From Burkholderiales bacterium (lineage in GTDB: Bacteria > Pseudomonadota > Gammaproteobacteria > Burkholderiales > SG8-41), in the NCBI GenBank assembly GCA_019749945.1, contig JAIEPF010000008.1, positions 54,516 to 118,515 on the forward strand: a DNA stretch of 64,000 bases, written 5' to 3'. A program made the position numbers and the translations under genes. The notes beneath the pieces were generated by a model that had not been told where the DNA came from, made no database searches, and saw only the letters and a list, made by a program, of their open reading frames with translations. Positions 17,785 through 28,791 of this stretch are shown here, piece by piece (within the stretch, counting starts at the first letter, position 1; every line of letters starts with the position of its first letter).

Positions 17785-18011
17785 GACTTCGTGGTTTCCT
17801 TGCGCGCTTCGCCGTCGATGGTCTGGCCGGTGGAGGGCGGGATTTCGGTCTTGGCCTCGGCGGACTTGTCGTCGCCGGATTTCACGCCTTCCTTGAACCC
17901 TTTGACCGCGCCGCCGAGGTCGGCGCCGATGTTGCGCAGTTTTTTGGTGCCGAAGATCAGGACCACCACCAGCAACACGATCAACCAATGCCAGATGCTG
18001 AATGAACCCAT
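17781..18011 (-). CDS. tatA: Twin-arginine translocase subunit TatA
   Basis: The pore-forming Tat subunit. The 76-residue protein begins [20 protein letters not shown], then [20 protein letters not shown] with the F-G hinge and amphipathic helix. The start is set by GAGGAG seven nt upstream. It follows hisE in the long his-tat run, the usual betaproteobacterial linkage. Confidence 0.95.
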   Translation of the reverse strand: MGSFSIWHWLIVLLVVVLIFGTKKLRNIGADLGGAVKGFKEGVKSGDDKSAEAKTEIPPSTGQTIDGEARKETTKS

Positions 18012-18067
18012 AACTTGCTCCTCATGATCCGTGCCCGGGCACGGAGAATTTGACCGTTTGCTTCGGA

Positions 18068-18394
18068 CTACTTCCGCGACGCCTTTTCTGCAACACCGGA
18101 AACGCCCTCGCGCCGCTGCAGTTCGGCGAGTACATCCGCAGGACCGGCCCCGTGCCAGGCCAGCAGCACCAGCGTGTGAAACCACAGGTCGGCCGTCTCG
18201 CGGATCACATGCAGTTTATCACCCTCCTTCGAGGCGAGCAGGGTCTCCGCCGCCTCTTCCAGCACCTTGCGCAGGATCGCGTCCTCGCCCCTGGCCAGCA
18301 ATCCGGCGACGTACGAGCCCGCGGCGTCGGCGCCCTTGCGCGCGGCGATGGTCTCGCCCAGTCTCAGCAGTATGTCTTTGTCGATGTTGGCCAT
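18068..18394 (-). CDS. hisE: Phosphoribosyl-ATP diphosphatase HisE
   Basis: Second step of histidine synthesis: hydrolyses phosphoribosyl-ATP to phosphoribosyl-AMP. An all-alpha MazG-like fold with the metal-binding acidic motif [12 protein letters not shown] (~43-54) and [17 protein letters not shown] (~62-78). The 108 residues are typical of a free-standing HisE, separate from HisI. It is the last his gene before tatA. Confidence 0.95.
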   Translation of the reverse strand: MANIDKDILLRLGETIAARKGADAAGSYVAGLLARGEDAILRKVLEEAAETLLASKEGDKLHVIRETADLWFHTLVLLAWHGAGPADVLAELQRREGVSGVAEKASRK

Positions 18395-18445
18395 CAGTTG
18401 ATTCTTGTAAATCGTGCTTCTTGTAAAACCAGTTGCCCGTAAATC

Positions 18446-18832
18446 CTACTTTATGTAAATCGCCTTGGGATCCCTCAGTACCGGGTCAATCTCGACCCAG
18501 TTGCCGTTGCGCAATTCCTGAAAAAAACAGCTGTGCCGCCCGGTGTGGCAGGCAATGCCGCCGACCTGCTCGACTTCAAACAGCAGAACGTCCTCGTCGC
18601 AGTCGAGGCGGATCGCCTTCACCTTCTGCACATGGCCGGATTCTTCGCCCTTGTGCCAGAGTTTTTTGCGCGACCGCGACCAGTAATGGACCTCGCCGGT
18701 CTCGACCGTCTGCTGCAGGGCTTCACGATTCACCCACGCGACGGTCAAAACCCGCCCCGAGCCCGTTTCCTGCGTCACTGCCGGGATCAGCCCGTCGGCG
18801 CCCCAGTGTATGCGGTCCAGCCAGTCTGACAC
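18446..18832 (-). CDS. hisI: Phosphoribosyl-AMP cyclohydrolase HisI
   Basis: Third step of histidine synthesis; zinc enzyme opening the adenine ring of phosphoribosyl-AMP. Family segments are [24 protein letters not shown] (positions ~30-53), the Asp/Cys site [15 protein letters not shown] and the [10 protein letters not shown] motif (zinc cysteines). The 128-residue length is that of the monofunctional enzyme, with HisE encoded separately downstream. Confidence 0.95.
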   Translation of the reverse strand: MSDWLDRIHWGADGLIPAVTQETGSGRVLTVAWVNREALQQTVETGEVHYWSRSRKKLWHKGEESGHVQKVKAIRLDCDEDVLLFEVEQVGGIACHTGRHSCFFQELRNGNWVEIDPVLRDPKAIYIK

Positions 18833-18907
18833 CCTATTCTCCTGTCGCCCGGGAACTGCCGACCCGTAAATTTATAACTCTTTGATTTTAATTGATTTTT
18901 TATTACG

Positions 18908-19678
18908 CTACAAGCGGACTTCGATGCCCCGCTGCGCCATGCGCTGCTTGGCCTGGCGCACCGTGTATTCGCCATAGTGAAAAATGCTGGCGGCGAGCAC
19001 CGCATCGGCGTGACCGATGGTGACACCGTCGGCAAGATGGTCAAGATTGCCGACGCCGCCGCTGGCGATGACGGGGATGTCCAGCGCCGAGGAAAACGCG
19101 CTGGTCAGTTCGAGATCAAAACCGATGCGCGTGCCGTCGCGATCCATGCTGGTGAGCAGGATTTCGCCGGCGCCCAGCGCCTGCATTTTTTTGCCCCATT
19201 CCACGGCGTCCAGCCCCGTGGCCTTGCGTCCGCCGTGGGTGTAAACCTCCCAGCGCAAGGGTCCATCGCCGGCCATGCGTTTGGCATCGACTGCGACAAC
19301 AATACACTGCGCGCCATAACGGCCGCTGGCATCGGCCACCAGTTGCGGATTCTGCACCGCGGAGGTGTTGATGCTGACTTTGTCGGCGCCGGCATTGAGC
19401 AGGCGGCGCACATCGTCCACCGAACGCACGCCGCCGCCGACCGTCAGCGGGATGAACACCTGCGCGGCAACGGATTCGATGATGTGCAGGATCAGGTCAC
19501 GGTCATCGCTGCTCGCCGTGATGTCGAGGAAAGTCAGCTCGTCGGCGCCCTGATCGTCATAACGGCGCGCGATTTCCACCGGATCGCCGGCGTCCTTCAG
19601 CTCGACAAAATTGACGCCCTTGACCACACGGCCGGCGGTGACGTCGAGACAGGGGATGATGCGTTTGGCGAGGCCCAT
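18908..19678 (-). CDS. hisF: Imidazole glycerol phosphate synthase cyclase subunit HisF
   Basis: The TIM-barrel cyclase that takes ammonia from HisH to form IGP and AICAR. It begins [21 protein letters not shown] with catalytic Asp11; [10 protein letters not shown] near 130 carries the second catalytic Asp. The phosphate-binding GGGVRS and ASGGVGN loops are present. Its 256 residues are normal. It is followed by hisI after a ~75-bp AT-rich gap. Confidence 0.97.
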   Translation of the reverse strand: MGLAKRIIPCLDVTAGRVVKGVNFVELKDAGDPVEIARRYDDQGADELTFLDITASSDDRDLILHIIESVAAQVFIPLTVGGGVRSVDDVRRLLNAGADKVSINTSAVQNPQLVADASGRYGAQCIVVAVDAKRMAGDGPLRWEVYTHGGRKATGLDAVEWGKKMQALGAGEILLTSMDRDGTRIGFDLELTSAFSSALDIPVIASGGVGNLDHLADGVTIGHADAVLAASIFHYGEYTVRQAKQRMAQRGIEVRL

Positions 19679-19688
19679 AAAAAGCGTC

Positions 19689-19765
19689 AGCCACAGAGGA
19701 CACAGAGTTCACAGAGGACAACCGCACTGCTCGAACACTCTGTGTCCTCTGTGAACTCTGTGGCT
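19689..19765. repeat. Inverted short-tandem-repeat hairpin (CACAGAGGA nonamers)
   Basis: The left array is CACAGAGGA-CACAGAGTT-CACAGAGGA. The outer arms AGCCACAGAG (19689-19698) and CTCTGTGGCT (19756-19765) are perfect, and the right array repeats the complement with its units permuted. It lies in the hisA-hisF gap. Confidence 0.85.
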
Positions 19766-20511
19766 CAGTCCTTCTTACTTAATTTATCAGCGAGTTTCTG
19801 TGCCGCCCGGAAATCCAGCGTGCCCTGGTACACCGCGCGCCCGGTGATGGCGCCGGTGATGCCCTCGGCTTCGACAGCGCAAAGTTTTTTGACGTCCTCG
19901 AGATCGGTGATGCCGCCGCTGGCGATCACCGGCACATTGAGTTGCCGCGCCAGCGCCACTGTGGCATCGATGTTGACGCCGGTGAGCATGCCGTCGCGGC
20001 CGATGTCGGTGTAGATCACCGCTTCGACGCCGTAATCCTCGAATTTTTTTGCGAGGTCCACGACATCATGTCCGGTCATTTTCGACCAGCCGTCGACGGC
20101 CACCTTGCCGTCCTTGGCGTCGAGCGCGACGATGATGTGGCCCTGGAACGCAGTGCAGGCCTCCTGCAGGAAGCCCGGCGTTTTCACTGCAGCGGTGCCG
20201 ATGACGATATAGCTGATTCCGGCGTCGATATAGGCTTCAATGGTGTCGAGGTCGCGGATGCCGCCGCCCAGTTGCACCGGAAGATCGCTGCCCACCGCCT
20301 GGACAATGGCGCGGATGGCCGGCTGGTTCTTCGGCTTGCCGGCCGCGGCACCGTTCAAGTCAACCACATGCAGGCGGCGCGCGCCCTGGTCCAGCCATTG
20401 CCTGGCCATGGCGCCGGGATCTTCGGAAAATACCGTGGCATCGTTCATGTCGCCCTGTTTAAGACGCACACAATGGCCGTCCTTCAGGTCGATGGCGGGG
20501 ATGATCAGCAT
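19765..20511 (-). CDS. hisA: ProFAR isomerase HisA
   Basis: Fourth step of histidine synthesis: Amadori isomerisation of ProFAR to PRFAR in a half-barrel-duplicated TIM fold. Catalytic Asp8 is in [15 protein letters not shown] and the second Asp in [10 protein letters not shown]. The phosphate loops LGGGIRD and ASGGITD are intact. Its 248 residues are normal. It lies between hisH and hisF. Confidence 0.97.
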   Translation of the reverse strand: MLIIPAIDLKDGHCVRLKQGDMNDATVFSEDPGAMARQWLDQGARRLHVVDLNGAAAGKPKNQPAIRAIVQAVGSDLPVQLGGGIRDLDTIEAYIDAGISYIVIGTAAVKTPGFLQEACTAFQGHIIVALDAKDGKVAVDGWSKMTGHDVVDLAKKFEDYGVEAVIYTDIGRDGMLTGVNIDATVALARQLNVPVIASGGITDLEDVKKLCAVEAEGITGAITGRAVYQGTLDFRAAQKLADKLSKKD

Positions 20512-20692
20512 GGGATATTGGAAAAGTGCGGAGAGGCGCGGCGAATTGCGAAACCGGGTTTAGTCGGGATGGGGGGGCGACAGGAAAACCGGATCAAATA
20601 ATCATTGAAAAGCGGCGTTAAAAAAAGCGTTGTCTGAGTATGGTTGCGTGAGGCATTAATCATACTACAGCGTCAGCCATTGCAAGCCGGTT

Positions 20693-21376
20693 TCAGGCCG
20701 CGGCCGCCGCACCGCCGCCGGGCATTGCATGCACCACCGGCTGCCATGCCACGAAGTTCGACAGCAGTTGCAGTCCCGCGCTGTGGCTTTTTTCGGGATG
20801 GAACTGCACCGCGAACACATTGCCGCGCGCCGCGGCGCAGGCAAAACGGAAGGGGTAGACACTCCAGCCGGCGACGAGCCCGGGATCAGCAGGCTCCGGG
20901 TAATAACTGTGCACAAAATAAAAGCGGCTGCCGTCGGCGATGCCCCGCCACAGCGGATGCGCCATGGCCTGCATCACTTCGTTCCAGCCCATGTGCGGCA
21001 CCTTGAGTTTTTCACCCTGCGCATTAACCATGCGCGCCGCCGGAAACCGCCGCACCACGCCGGGCAGCAGGCCGAGGCCGGGTGTGTCGCCTTCTTCGCT
21101 GTGTTCGAACAGCATCTGCAGGCCGATGCAGATGCCGAGGAAGGGTTTGTCGCGCGCCGCATTGATGATCGCGCTGCGCAGGCCGCGCGCTTCCATTTCG
21201 CGCATGCAATCGGGCATCGCGCCCTGTCCGGGAAACACCACGCGGCCCGCCTTGGCCACATCATCGGGATTGCCGGTCACCACCACCTTGCGGCCGGGCG
21301 CGACATGTTCGATCGCCTTGGACACCGAACGCAGGTTGCCCATGCCGTAATCAATCACTGCGATGTCGATGGTCAT
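20693..21376 (-). CDS. hisH: Imidazole glycerol phosphate synthase glutaminase subunit HisH
   Basis: A class I glutamine amidotransferase. The nucleophilic Cys is in FLGICIGLQMLFE (~85) and the His/Glu pair is in FAVQFHPEKS (~195). It begins MTIDIAVIDYGMGNLRSV. The 227 residues include a short alanine-rich tail. The subunit partner is HisF, two genes downstream. A 180-bp gap to hisA (20512-20692) holds no gene that I can see. Confidence 0.97.
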   Translation of the reverse strand: MTIDIAVIDYGMGNLRSVSKAIEHVAPGRKVVVTGNPDDVAKAGRVVFPGQGAMPDCMREMEARGLRSAIINAARDKPFLGICIGLQMLFEHSEEGDTPGLGLLPGVVRRFPAARMVNAQGEKLKVPHMGWNEVMQAMAHPLWRGIADGSRFYFVHSYYPEPADPGLVAGWSVYPFRFACAAARGNVFAVQFHPEKSHSAGLQLLSNFVAWQPVVHAMPGGGAAAAA

Positions 21377-21387
21377 GTTGTTGCGTG

Positions 21388-21458
21388 AGGAGTGAAAAGT
21401 GAACGTGTGAAGGGAAACCCCGGAAACCTGAGGCCCGGCCCTTCACACACCCACTCCT
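21388..21458. repeat. Nested hairpin in the hisB-hisH gap
   Basis: Outer arms AGGAGTG (21388-21394) and CACTCCT (21452-21458) enclose inner arms GTGTGAAGGG (21405-21414) and CCCTTCACAC (21439-21448). It contains GTGAA-type units like the tandem-array hairpins in other gaps, but fewer of them. Confidence 0.7.
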
Positions 21459-22045
21459 TACAAAGTCCCCTTGGTCGAGGGCACGCCCTTGACCCGCGGG
21501 TCGAGTTCCACCGCCATGCGCAATGCACGGCCGAAGGCCTTGAACAGCGTCTCCACCTGGTGATGGGTGTTGGCACCCTTCAGGTTGTCGAGATGCAGCG
21601 TGACCAGCGCATGATTGACGAAACCCTGGAAAAATTCGCGCACCAGGTCGACGTCGAATTCACCGACACGCGCGCGCGTGAACTTGCCGGTCATCTCCAG
21701 CCCGGGCCGGCCAGAGAGGTCGATCACCACCCGCGACAGCGCCTCGTCGAGCGGCACATAGGCGTGACCGTAACGGCGCACGCCTTTTTTGTCGCCGACG
21801 GCTTTCGCCAGCGCCTGGCCCAGCGTGATACCGATATCTTCGACGGTGTGGTGGGCGTCGATGTGCAGGTCGCCCTTGGCCTTGATCTCGAGGTCGACCA
21901 GACCGTGGCGCGCGATCTGGTCAAGCATGTGGTCGAGGAAAGGCACGCCGCTGGCGAGTTTCGCGCGGCCAGAGCCGTCGAGGTTGATCTTGACGGTGAT
22001 CTGCGTTTCCTGGGTATCGCGGGTGACCTGTGCCTGGCGTGCCAT
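21458..22045 (-). CDS. hisB: Imidazoleglycerol-phosphate dehydratase HisB
   Basis: Sixth step of histidine synthesis; Mn-dependent dehydration of IGP. The metal-binding repeats are [15 protein letters not shown] and [15 protein letters not shown], with the matching C-terminal half [15 protein letters not shown]. At 195 residues this is the monofunctional dehydratase without the histidinol-phosphatase domain found in enterobacterial HisB, so a separate phosphatase is needed elsewhere. Confidence 0.97.
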   Translation of the reverse strand: MARQAQVTRDTQETQITVKINLDGSGRAKLASGVPFLDHMLDQIARHGLVDLEIKAKGDLHIDAHHTVEDIGITLGQALAKAVGDKKGVRRYGHAYVPLDEALSRVVIDLSGRPGLEMTGKFTRARVGEFDVDLVREFFQGFVNHALVTLHLDNLKGANTHHQVETLFKAFGRALRMAVELDPRVKGVPSTKGTL

Positions 22046-22117
22046 GATTGCCTGAGCTTTCCGGGTAACGTGCTACTGAGGTAACTTGTTGATTACAGAG
22101 TATAAACGAATTCGCGC

Positions 22118-23185
22118 TCAGCCCGCGCGCGTAATTTCGCGCAAGGCCTCGACCAGTCCCGCGCATTGCTCATCGGTGCCGACGGTGATGCGCATGAACT
22201 CGGCGATGCGCGCCGGTTTGCGGAAATGGCGGACGATGATGCTGCGTTCACGCAGTTTCGCGGCAATCTCGCCGCCGTCGCGGCCCGGCACACGCGCGAA
22301 CACAAAATTCGCCGCCGACGGCAGCACCTCAAAACCGAGCTCCTGCAGGTCCTGCACCAGCTTTTGCTTGGTCACGATGACCTTGCGACACATCGCCTGG
22401 AAATAATCGTCATCTTCGATGGCCGCAGTGGCGCCGGCCTGCGCGAAGCGGTCCAGCGGATAGGAGTTGAAGCTGTCCTTGACCCGGTTCAGCGCCTCGA
22501 TCAAATCGGGATGGCCGATGGCATAACCGACGCGCAGCCCCGCCAGCGCCCGCGACTTCGACAAAGTGTGCGTCACCAGCAGCTGCGGATAACGGCTGAC
22601 CAGCGGCACTACTGACTCGCCGCCGAAATCAACATAGGCCTCGTCGATGACAACCACCGAATCGCCGTTCGCACGCAGCAGGCGCTCGATTTCAGCGACC
22701 GGCACCAGACACCCGGTCGGTGCGTTGGGATTCGGAAACACAATGCCGCCATTGGGTTTCAGGTAATCGTCGACTGCGATCTCGAAACCCGCATTCAGCG
22801 GCACTTGCTCGTACGCAATGTCGTAGAGACCGCAGTACACCGGATAAAAACTGTAGGTGATGTCCGGGAACAGCACCGGCTTGTCGTGTTTCAACAGGCC
22901 GAGGAATACATGCGCCAGCACTTCGTCGGAACCGTTGCCGACAAACACATGCCCGGGCGTCAGGCCGTGACGTTTGGCGATCGCGGCGCGCAGGCGGTCG
23001 CTGGCGGGATCCGGATACAGGCGCAGCGAGTCGCCGATTTCGCCGCGCAAGGCCTCCAGCACGCGGCGGCTCGGGCCGTACGGACTTTCATTGGTGTTGA
23101 GCTTGATCAGGTTCGCCAGCTTCGGCTGCTCGCCTGGCACATAAGGCGTCAGCCCCTGCACCACCTTGCTCCAGTAACGACTCAT
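22118..23185 (-). CDS. hisC: Histidinol-phosphate aminotransferase HisC
   Basis: A PLP-dependent fold-type I aminotransferase. The N-terminal segment [14 protein letters not shown], the GNGSDEVL loop (~80), FPNPNAPTG (~150), [10 protein letters not shown] (~178) and the PLP-lysine motif [17 protein letters not shown] (~205-221) are all present. The 355 residues are normal. It lies between hisD (10 nt) and hisB, and transfers the amino group in the seventh step. Confidence 0.96.
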   Translation of the reverse strand: MSRYWSKVVQGLTPYVPGEQPKLANLIKLNTNESPYGPSRRVLEALRGEIGDSLRLYPDPASDRLRAAIAKRHGLTPGHVFVGNGSDEVLAHVFLGLLKHDKPVLFPDITYSFYPVYCGLYDIAYEQVPLNAGFEIAVDDYLKPNGGIVFPNPNAPTGCLVPVAEIERLLRANGDSVVVIDEAYVDFGGESVVPLVSRYPQLLVTHTLSKSRALAGLRVGYAIGHPDLIEALNRVKDSFNSYPLDRFAQAGATAAIEDDDYFQAMCRKVIVTKQKLVQDLQELGFEVLPSAANFVFARVPGRDGGEIAAKLRERSIIVRHFRKPARIAEFMRITVGTDEQCAGLVEALREITRAG

Positions 23186-23194
23186 CGCTACGGC

Positions 23195-24487
23195 CTAGGG
23201 ACGAAAGCGCATCGCAGCGGAACGGGCGTGTGCGGTCAGCCCCTCGCCTTCCGCAAGTTCCACCGCGATCCTGCCGAGTTTCGCGGCACCCGCCTGCGAC
23301 ACGCGGATCACGCTGGAACGTTTCTGGAAATCGTAAACACCCAGCGGCGAGGAAAACCGCGCGGTGCGTGACGTCGGCAATACATGGTTCGGTCCCGCGC
23401 AGTAATCGCCCAGCGCCTCGGAGGTGTAAGGGCCGAGGAATATCGCGCCGGCGTGGCGGATTTTCGGCAGCAGTTTCTCGGGATGATCCAACGACAGTTC
23501 CAGATGTTCCGGCGCGATGCGGTTGACCAGTGCGCAGGCTTCGTCGAGATCGCGCACCTCAATCAGCGCGCCGCGGTCGCTGAGCGCGGCTTCGATCACT
23601 GCGCGCCGCGGCATGTCCTTGAGCTGGCGCGCAATGCTGGCGGCCACCGCGTCGAGATATTTTGCATCCGGCGCAAGCAGGATCGCCTGCGCCAGCTCAT
23701 CGTGTTCGGCCTGCGAAAACAGATCCATCGCCACCCAGTCGGGATCGGTGCTGCCGTCGCCGACGACGAGGATTTCCGACGGCCCCGCCACCATGTCGAT
23801 GCCGACCACGCCGAACACGCGCCGTTTGGCCGCCGCGACATAGGCGTTGCCGGGACCGACGATCTTGTCCACCTGCGGAATCGTCGCCGTGCCATAGGCC
23901 AGTGCCGCCACCGCCTGCGCGCCGCCGATGGTGAACACGCGGTCGACGCCGCAGATCGCGGCGGCGGCCAGAACCAGGTCGTTTTTTTCGCCGCGCGGCG
24001 TCGGCACCACCATGATCACTTCACTGACACCGGCCACCTTGGCCGGCACTGCATTCATGATCACTGACGAGGGATAGGCGGCCTTGCCACCGGGCACATA
24101 GAGGCCGGCACGGTCGAGCGCGGTAATCTGCTGCCCGAGTTCGTTGCCGTCGGCATCGGTATAACCCCAGGTCTGCGCGCGCTGCCGTTGGTGATAATCG
24201 CGCACCCGTGCGACGGCGGCTTCCAGCGCCTCGCGGCGGACGGCGGGAATGCGCGCAAGTGCCGCCTGCAGTTCGGCGCGGGGGATTTCCAGCTCGGCCA
24301 ATGCGTTCGCGCTGACACCATCGAATTTCCTGGTGTATTCCAGCACCGCAGCATCGCCGCGTGTTTTCACATCTGCAAGGATCGCCGCGACCGTGGCATC
24401 GACCTGCGGATCCTGCGCGGCCTCGAACGCCAGCAGCTCCGCGAGCCGCGCGTCGAAATCAGCCTGGGTGGTGGCAAGGCGGCGCAT
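23195..24487 (-). CDS. hisD: Histidinol dehydrogenase HisD
   Basis: A zinc enzyme catalysing the last two oxidations, histidinol to histidine, with NAD. Family landmarks are [43 protein letters not shown], the [10 protein letters not shown] segment and the zinc-ligand region [11 protein letters not shown]. Its 430 residues are normal. It follows hisG by 8 nt. Confidence 0.97.
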   Translation of the reverse strand: MRRLATTQADFDARLAELLAFEAAQDPQVDATVAAILADVKTRGDAAVLEYTRKFDGVSANALAELEIPRAELQAALARIPAVRREALEAAVARVRDYHQRQRAQTWGYTDADGNELGQQITALDRAGLYVPGGKAAYPSSVIMNAVPAKVAGVSEVIMVVPTPRGEKNDLVLAAAAICGVDRVFTIGGAQAVAALAYGTATIPQVDKIVGPGNAYVAAAKRRVFGVVGIDMVAGPSEILVVGDGSTDPDWVAMDLFSQAEHDELAQAILLAPDAKYLDAVAASIARQLKDMPRRAVIEAALSDRGALIEVRDLDEACALVNRIAPEHLELSLDHPEKLLPKIRHAGAIFLGPYTSEALGDYCAGPNHVLPTSRTARFSSPLGVYDFQKRSSVIRVSQAGAAKLGRIAVELAEGEGLTAHARSAAMRFRP

Positions 24488-24495
24488 GGTCGGGA

Positions 24496-25131
24496 CTAAG
24501 CCACCGCGCGCGCAAACGCGTCAATCAGCGGCTGGATCTCCGCGCGTTTCAGTTTCAGCGCGGCCTGGTTGACGATCAGACGCGAACTGACGGGCGCGAT
24601 TTCCTCGACCGCCACCAGGTTGTTGGCTTTCAGCGTGCCGCCGGTGCTGACCAGATCGACGATGGCATCGGCTAGCCCGGTCAGCGGCGCCAGCTCCATC
24701 GAACCGTAGAGTTTGATCAGATCGACATGCATGCCCTTGGCGGCAAAATGTTCGCGCGCGGTCTGTACGTATTTGGTGGCGACCTTCAGCCGCGCACCCT
24801 GACGCACTGCGCTGGTGTAATCAAAGTCCTTGCGCACCGCGACCATCATCCGGCATTTCGCGATTTTCAGGTCCAGCGGCTGGTAGAGGCCCGCGCTGCC
24901 GTGTTCATCCAGGATGTCCTTGCCGGCTACACCCAAGTCAGCGCCGCCGTACTGCACATAGGTCGGCACATCGCTGGCGCGCACGATGATCAGCCGCACT
25001 GCGCGGCGGTTGGTGGCCAGGATCAGCTTGCGCGAAGCCTCGGGATTTTCGCGCGCGACGATGCCCGCGGCCTTCAGCAACGGCACGGTTTCGTCAAAAA
25101 TGCGGCCCTTGGAGAGCGCAATGGTGATCAT
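24496..25131 (-). CDS. hisG: ATP phosphoribosyltransferase, short form HisG(S)
   Basis: The first committed step of histidine synthesis. It starts [20 protein letters not shown]; the PRPP loop is near [15 protein letters not shown]. At 211 residues it lacks the C-terminal histidine-binding domain of the long form, so it should need the regulatory partner HisZ, which is not in this window (it is typically near purA in betaproteobacteria). It is the first gene of the his block. Confidence 0.96.
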   Translation of the reverse strand: MITIALSKGRIFDETVPLLKAAGIVARENPEASRKLILATNRRAVRLIIVRASDVPTYVQYGGADLGVAGKDILDEHGSAGLYQPLDLKIAKCRMMVAVRKDFDYTSAVRQGARLKVATKYVQTAREHFAAKGMHVDLIKLYGSMELAPLTGLADAIVDLVSTGGTLKANNLVAVEEIAPVSSRLIVNQAALKLKRAEIQPLIDAFARAVA

Positions 25132-25299
25132 GGCTGGCGGTGGTGAGAACGGTTGCACAAAAAAGCGTTGACTGCCGGCGCGCAGGCGCACGGAAAGTCA
25201 TGAATTGTAACGTATTTCAGTCGAAAGCCGGGGTGTGTGCGGTTCACCAAACCAGCCCCGGCGGGTTACACTTTGCACTTCTTCGCCACTGCCCCGCCC

Positions 25300-26103
25300 A
25301 TGACCACTGACAACATCGTAGAAATCAGCGATCTCGCCTTCTCCTACGGATCGCGCGAGATTTTAAAATCCGTCAACCTGGCGATTCCGCGCGGCAAGGT
25401 CGTCGGCATCATGGGCGCCAGCGGCAGCGGCAAATCCACACTACTGCGGCTGATCGGCGCGCAACTGCACCCGTCGCGCGGCAGCGTCAAGGTGCTCGGC
25501 CAGAACATCCACGCCCTCGGCCGCGACGCGCTGTATCAACTGCGCCGCAAAATGGGCATGCAGTTCCAGCAGGGCGGACTGTTCACCGATCTGTCGGTGT
25601 TCGAAAACATCGCCTTCCAGATGCGCGAAAAAACCGATCTGCCGGAAGACATGATCAACGATCTGGTGCTGATGAAATTGAACGCCGTGGGACTGCGCGG
25701 CGCGGCGCGGCTGATGCCTGCCGAGTGTTCCGGCGGCATGGTGCGGCGTGTCGGCCTCGCACGCGCCATTGCACTGGATCCCGACCTGATCATGTATGAC
25801 GAACCGTTCGCGGGACTTGATCCGATTTCCTGCAACGTGGTCGGCAAGCTGATCCGGCGACTCAACGATGCACTGGGCGTGACTTCGATCGTGGTGTCGT
25901 ACGATGCGCAGGAATCGCTGAAGGCGATCGACTACGTTTATTTCCTCGCAGATGGCGCAGTCGTTGCACAGGGCACGACGGAAGACGTGAAAAAATCGGC
26001 AGACCCCTTCGTCAAACAGTTCATCGGCGGCCTGCCCGACGGCCCGGTGCCCTTCCATTACCCGCAGAACACTTATACCGCAGACCTTGATCTAACGGCA
26101 TAG
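25300..26103 (+). CDS. MlaF-like ABC ATPase paralogue with Tyr in the H-loop
   Basis: An ABC ATP-binding protein closely resembling the MlaF encoded at 32-32.8 kb, with the shared segments QFQQGGLFTDLSVFENIAFQMRE and YDEPFAGLDPIS. Walker A GASGSGKST is at 39-47 and the signature is ECSGGMVRR. The H-loop reads VVSYDAQES where MlaF proteins have THDVQE or SHDVQE, so the switch histidine is Tyr. It stands alone on the plus strand between murA and hisG, with no MlaE/MlaD partner beside it. I start at ATG MTTDNIVEIS; an upstream in-frame start is less likely. It may be an alternative or impaired MlaF. Confidence 0.88.
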   Translation: MTTDNIVEISDLAFSYGSREILKSVNLAIPRGKVVGIMGASGSGKSTLLRLIGAQLHPSRGSVKVLGQNIHALGRDALYQLRRKMGMQFQQGGLFTDLSVFENIAFQMREKTDLPEDMINDLVLMKLNAVGLRGAARLMPAECSGGMVRRVGLARAIALDPDLIMYDEPFAGLDPISCNVVGKLIRRLNDALGVTSIVVSYDAQESLKAIDYVYFLADGAVVAQGTTEDVKKSADPFVKQFIGGLPDGPVPFHYPQNTYTADLDLTA

Positions 26104-26117
26104 ATATTCAGACTCTA

Positions 26118-26260
26118 AGGAATCCCTGAAGAACCGTAGCGAGTGGCGCGAGTGCAAGGAGCACGGCGCGCAGGAGCCGAGACATATCAAGTGGATAGAC
26201 GAGGCTCCGAGCACCGCGCGACGCAGCAATCGCGCCACGCAGTAGGTTATTCAGGGATTC

Positions 26261-26262
<2 letters not shown>
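26118..26262. repeat. MITE-like element, 13-bp terminal inverted repeats
   Basis: Perfect arms AGGAATCCCTGAA (26118-26130) and TTCAGGGATTCCT (26250-26262) enclose ~119 bp without an ORF that contains internal GCGCGA/CGCG-rich imperfect symmetry. The right arm overlaps the murA stop codon. No flanking target duplication is obvious. Confidence 0.7.
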
Positions 26263-27529
<1,267 letters not shown>

Positions 27530-27649
27530 TTAGCCACAGAGGACACAGAGAGCACAGAGGAAAGCGAAAAACGACGAGATATATGAATGAATAGACGCAT
27601 TGGGTTTGCTCTTGTCGTTCTCTGTGTGCTCTGTGAACTCTGTGGCTAA
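27530..27649. repeat. Inverted short-tandem-repeat hairpin (CACAGAGGA nonamers), second copy
   Basis: Perfect 12-bp outer arms TTAGCCACAGAG (27530-27541) and CTCTGTGGCTAA (27638-27649). Both sides carry three CACAGAG-type units. It resembles the hisA-hisF element but has a different loop, and lies between murA and ibaG. Confidence 0.85.
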
Positions 27650-27672
27650 TGGGGTTTACGGTTCGTCGTTTA

Positions 27673-27909
27673 TTACTGCGCCTGCCATTGTTCAGGAGTC
27701 AGGGTCTTCATCGACAGCGCGTGGATCTCCTCACGCATGCGGTCGCCCAGCGCCTGGTACACCAGCTGGTGCTGCTGCACCTTGTTTTTGCCCTGGAAGG
27801 CCGTGCTGACGATCACCGCTTCCCAGTGATGGCCGTCGCCGGCGACTTCGACATGCTGGCAGTCGAGGCCGGCGAGGATGGATTGCTTGATGCTGTCCGG
27901 AGTAACCAT
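27673..27909 (-). CDS. ibaG: BolA/IbaG family iron-sulfur metabolism protein
   Basis: A 78-residue BolA-fold protein (alpha-beta-beta-alpha-alpha-beta). The segments CQHVEVAGDGHHWEAVIVS and KNKVQQHQLVYQALGDRM (helix-turn-helix-like region) and the terminal HALSMKTLTPEQW fit the YrbA/IbaG branch, which pairs with monothiol glutaredoxins. Position between the mla/yadGH genes and murA is the standard context for ibaG. Confidence 0.93.
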   Translation of the reverse strand: MVTPDSIKQSILAGLDCQHVEVAGDGHHWEAVIVSTAFQGKNKVQQHQLVYQALGDRMREEIHALSMKTLTPEQWQAQ

Positions 27910-27920
27910 ATTGAATACCT

Positions 27921-28676
27921 TTAATGACGCAACTTATAGCCCGACTTCAGCAATGTCAGGGTCAGCCATGATAAGGCGATAAAACTGCCGCCGACAATCG
28001 CCAGGCTCAGCCACGGCGAAGTATCGGCATGGCCGAAAAACCCGTAGCGGAAACCGTCGATCATGTAGAACACCGGATTCAGGTGCGACGCCACCTGCCA
28101 GAACGCCGGCAGTGACTGAATCGAATAAAACACGCCGGAGAGGAAGGTCAGCGGCAGGATGATGAAATTGGTGAACGCCGCCAGCTGGTCGATCTTGTCG
28201 GAGTAGATGCCGGCGACGATGCCCAGCGCGCCCATCGCCGCAGCCCCCGCAACGCCGAACAGCAGCACCCACAGCGGGTGCGCCACCGGCAGGTCGATGA
28301 ACCAGATCGCCGCGAACAGCACGCCGGTGCCGACGATGATGCCGCGCGCAATCGCGGCCAGCAGGTAGGCGAGGAAAAACTCGCGGTGCGACAGCGGCGG
28401 CAGCAGCACAAACACGATATTGCCGGTCATTTTCGACTGCATCAGGCTCGATGAGGCATTGGCGAAGGCATTCTGCAGCACCGACATCATCGCCAGTCCC
28501 GGAATCAGGAAGGTCGCGTAATCGACACCGGGAAATACCTCGATGCGGCCGCGCAGCGCGTGGCTGAACACCAGCAGGTAGAGCAGCGCCGTCAGCACGG
28601 GGGCGAGCACGGTCTGCACGCTGACCTTCCAGAAGCGCAGCCATTCCTTGTAGAACAGGGTGTAGAAGCCGGTCAT
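27921..28676 (-). CDS. ABC-2 type permease, YadH-like
   Basis: A six-helix exporter permease of 251 residues. It begins MTGFYTLFYKEWLRFWKVSV, then VLAPVLTALLYLLVFSHAL and the conserved FLIPGLAMMSVLQNAFANASSSL segment of the YadH/NodJ family. It follows its ATPase on the same strand after a repeat-hairpin gap. The substrate is unknown. Linkage with mla genes is common in betaproteobacteria and suggests an envelope role. Confidence 0.92.
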   Translation of the reverse strand: MTGFYTLFYKEWLRFWKVSVQTVLAPVLTALLYLLVFSHALRGRIEVFPGVDYATFLIPGLAMMSVLQNAFANASSSLMQSKMTGNIVFVLLPPLSHREFFLAYLLAAIARGIIVGTGVLFAAIWFIDLPVAHPLWVLLFGVAGAAAMGALGIVAGIYSDKIDQLAAFTNFIILPLTFLSGVFYSIQSLPAFWQVASHLNPVFYMIDGFRYGFFGHADTSPWLSLAIVGGSFIALSWLTLTLLKSGYKLRH

Positions 28677-28685
28677 GACAACACC

Positions 28686-28791
28686 GTGAACGGGTGAACG
28701 GGTGAACGGGTGAACGAGTAAAAAAAACCGACCGGCGATACCAGCGCAATGATTTTCAACCCGTTCACCCGTTCACTATTCACTCGTTCAC
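28686..28791. repeat. Inverted short-tandem-repeat hairpin (GTGAACGG octamers)
   Basis: Three GTGAACGG units plus GTGAACGA on the left; complements on the right. There is a perfect 17-bp pair (28686-28702/28760-28776) and a second pairing (GTGAACGAGT near 28710 with ACTCGTTCAC at 28782). It fills the gap between the ABC ATPase and permease and touches the ATPase stop. Confidence 0.85.

Noticed and set aside
24496..25131. HisG considered truncated
   Set aside because: A ~210-residue HisG is the known short form that works with HisZ; it is not a broken gene.
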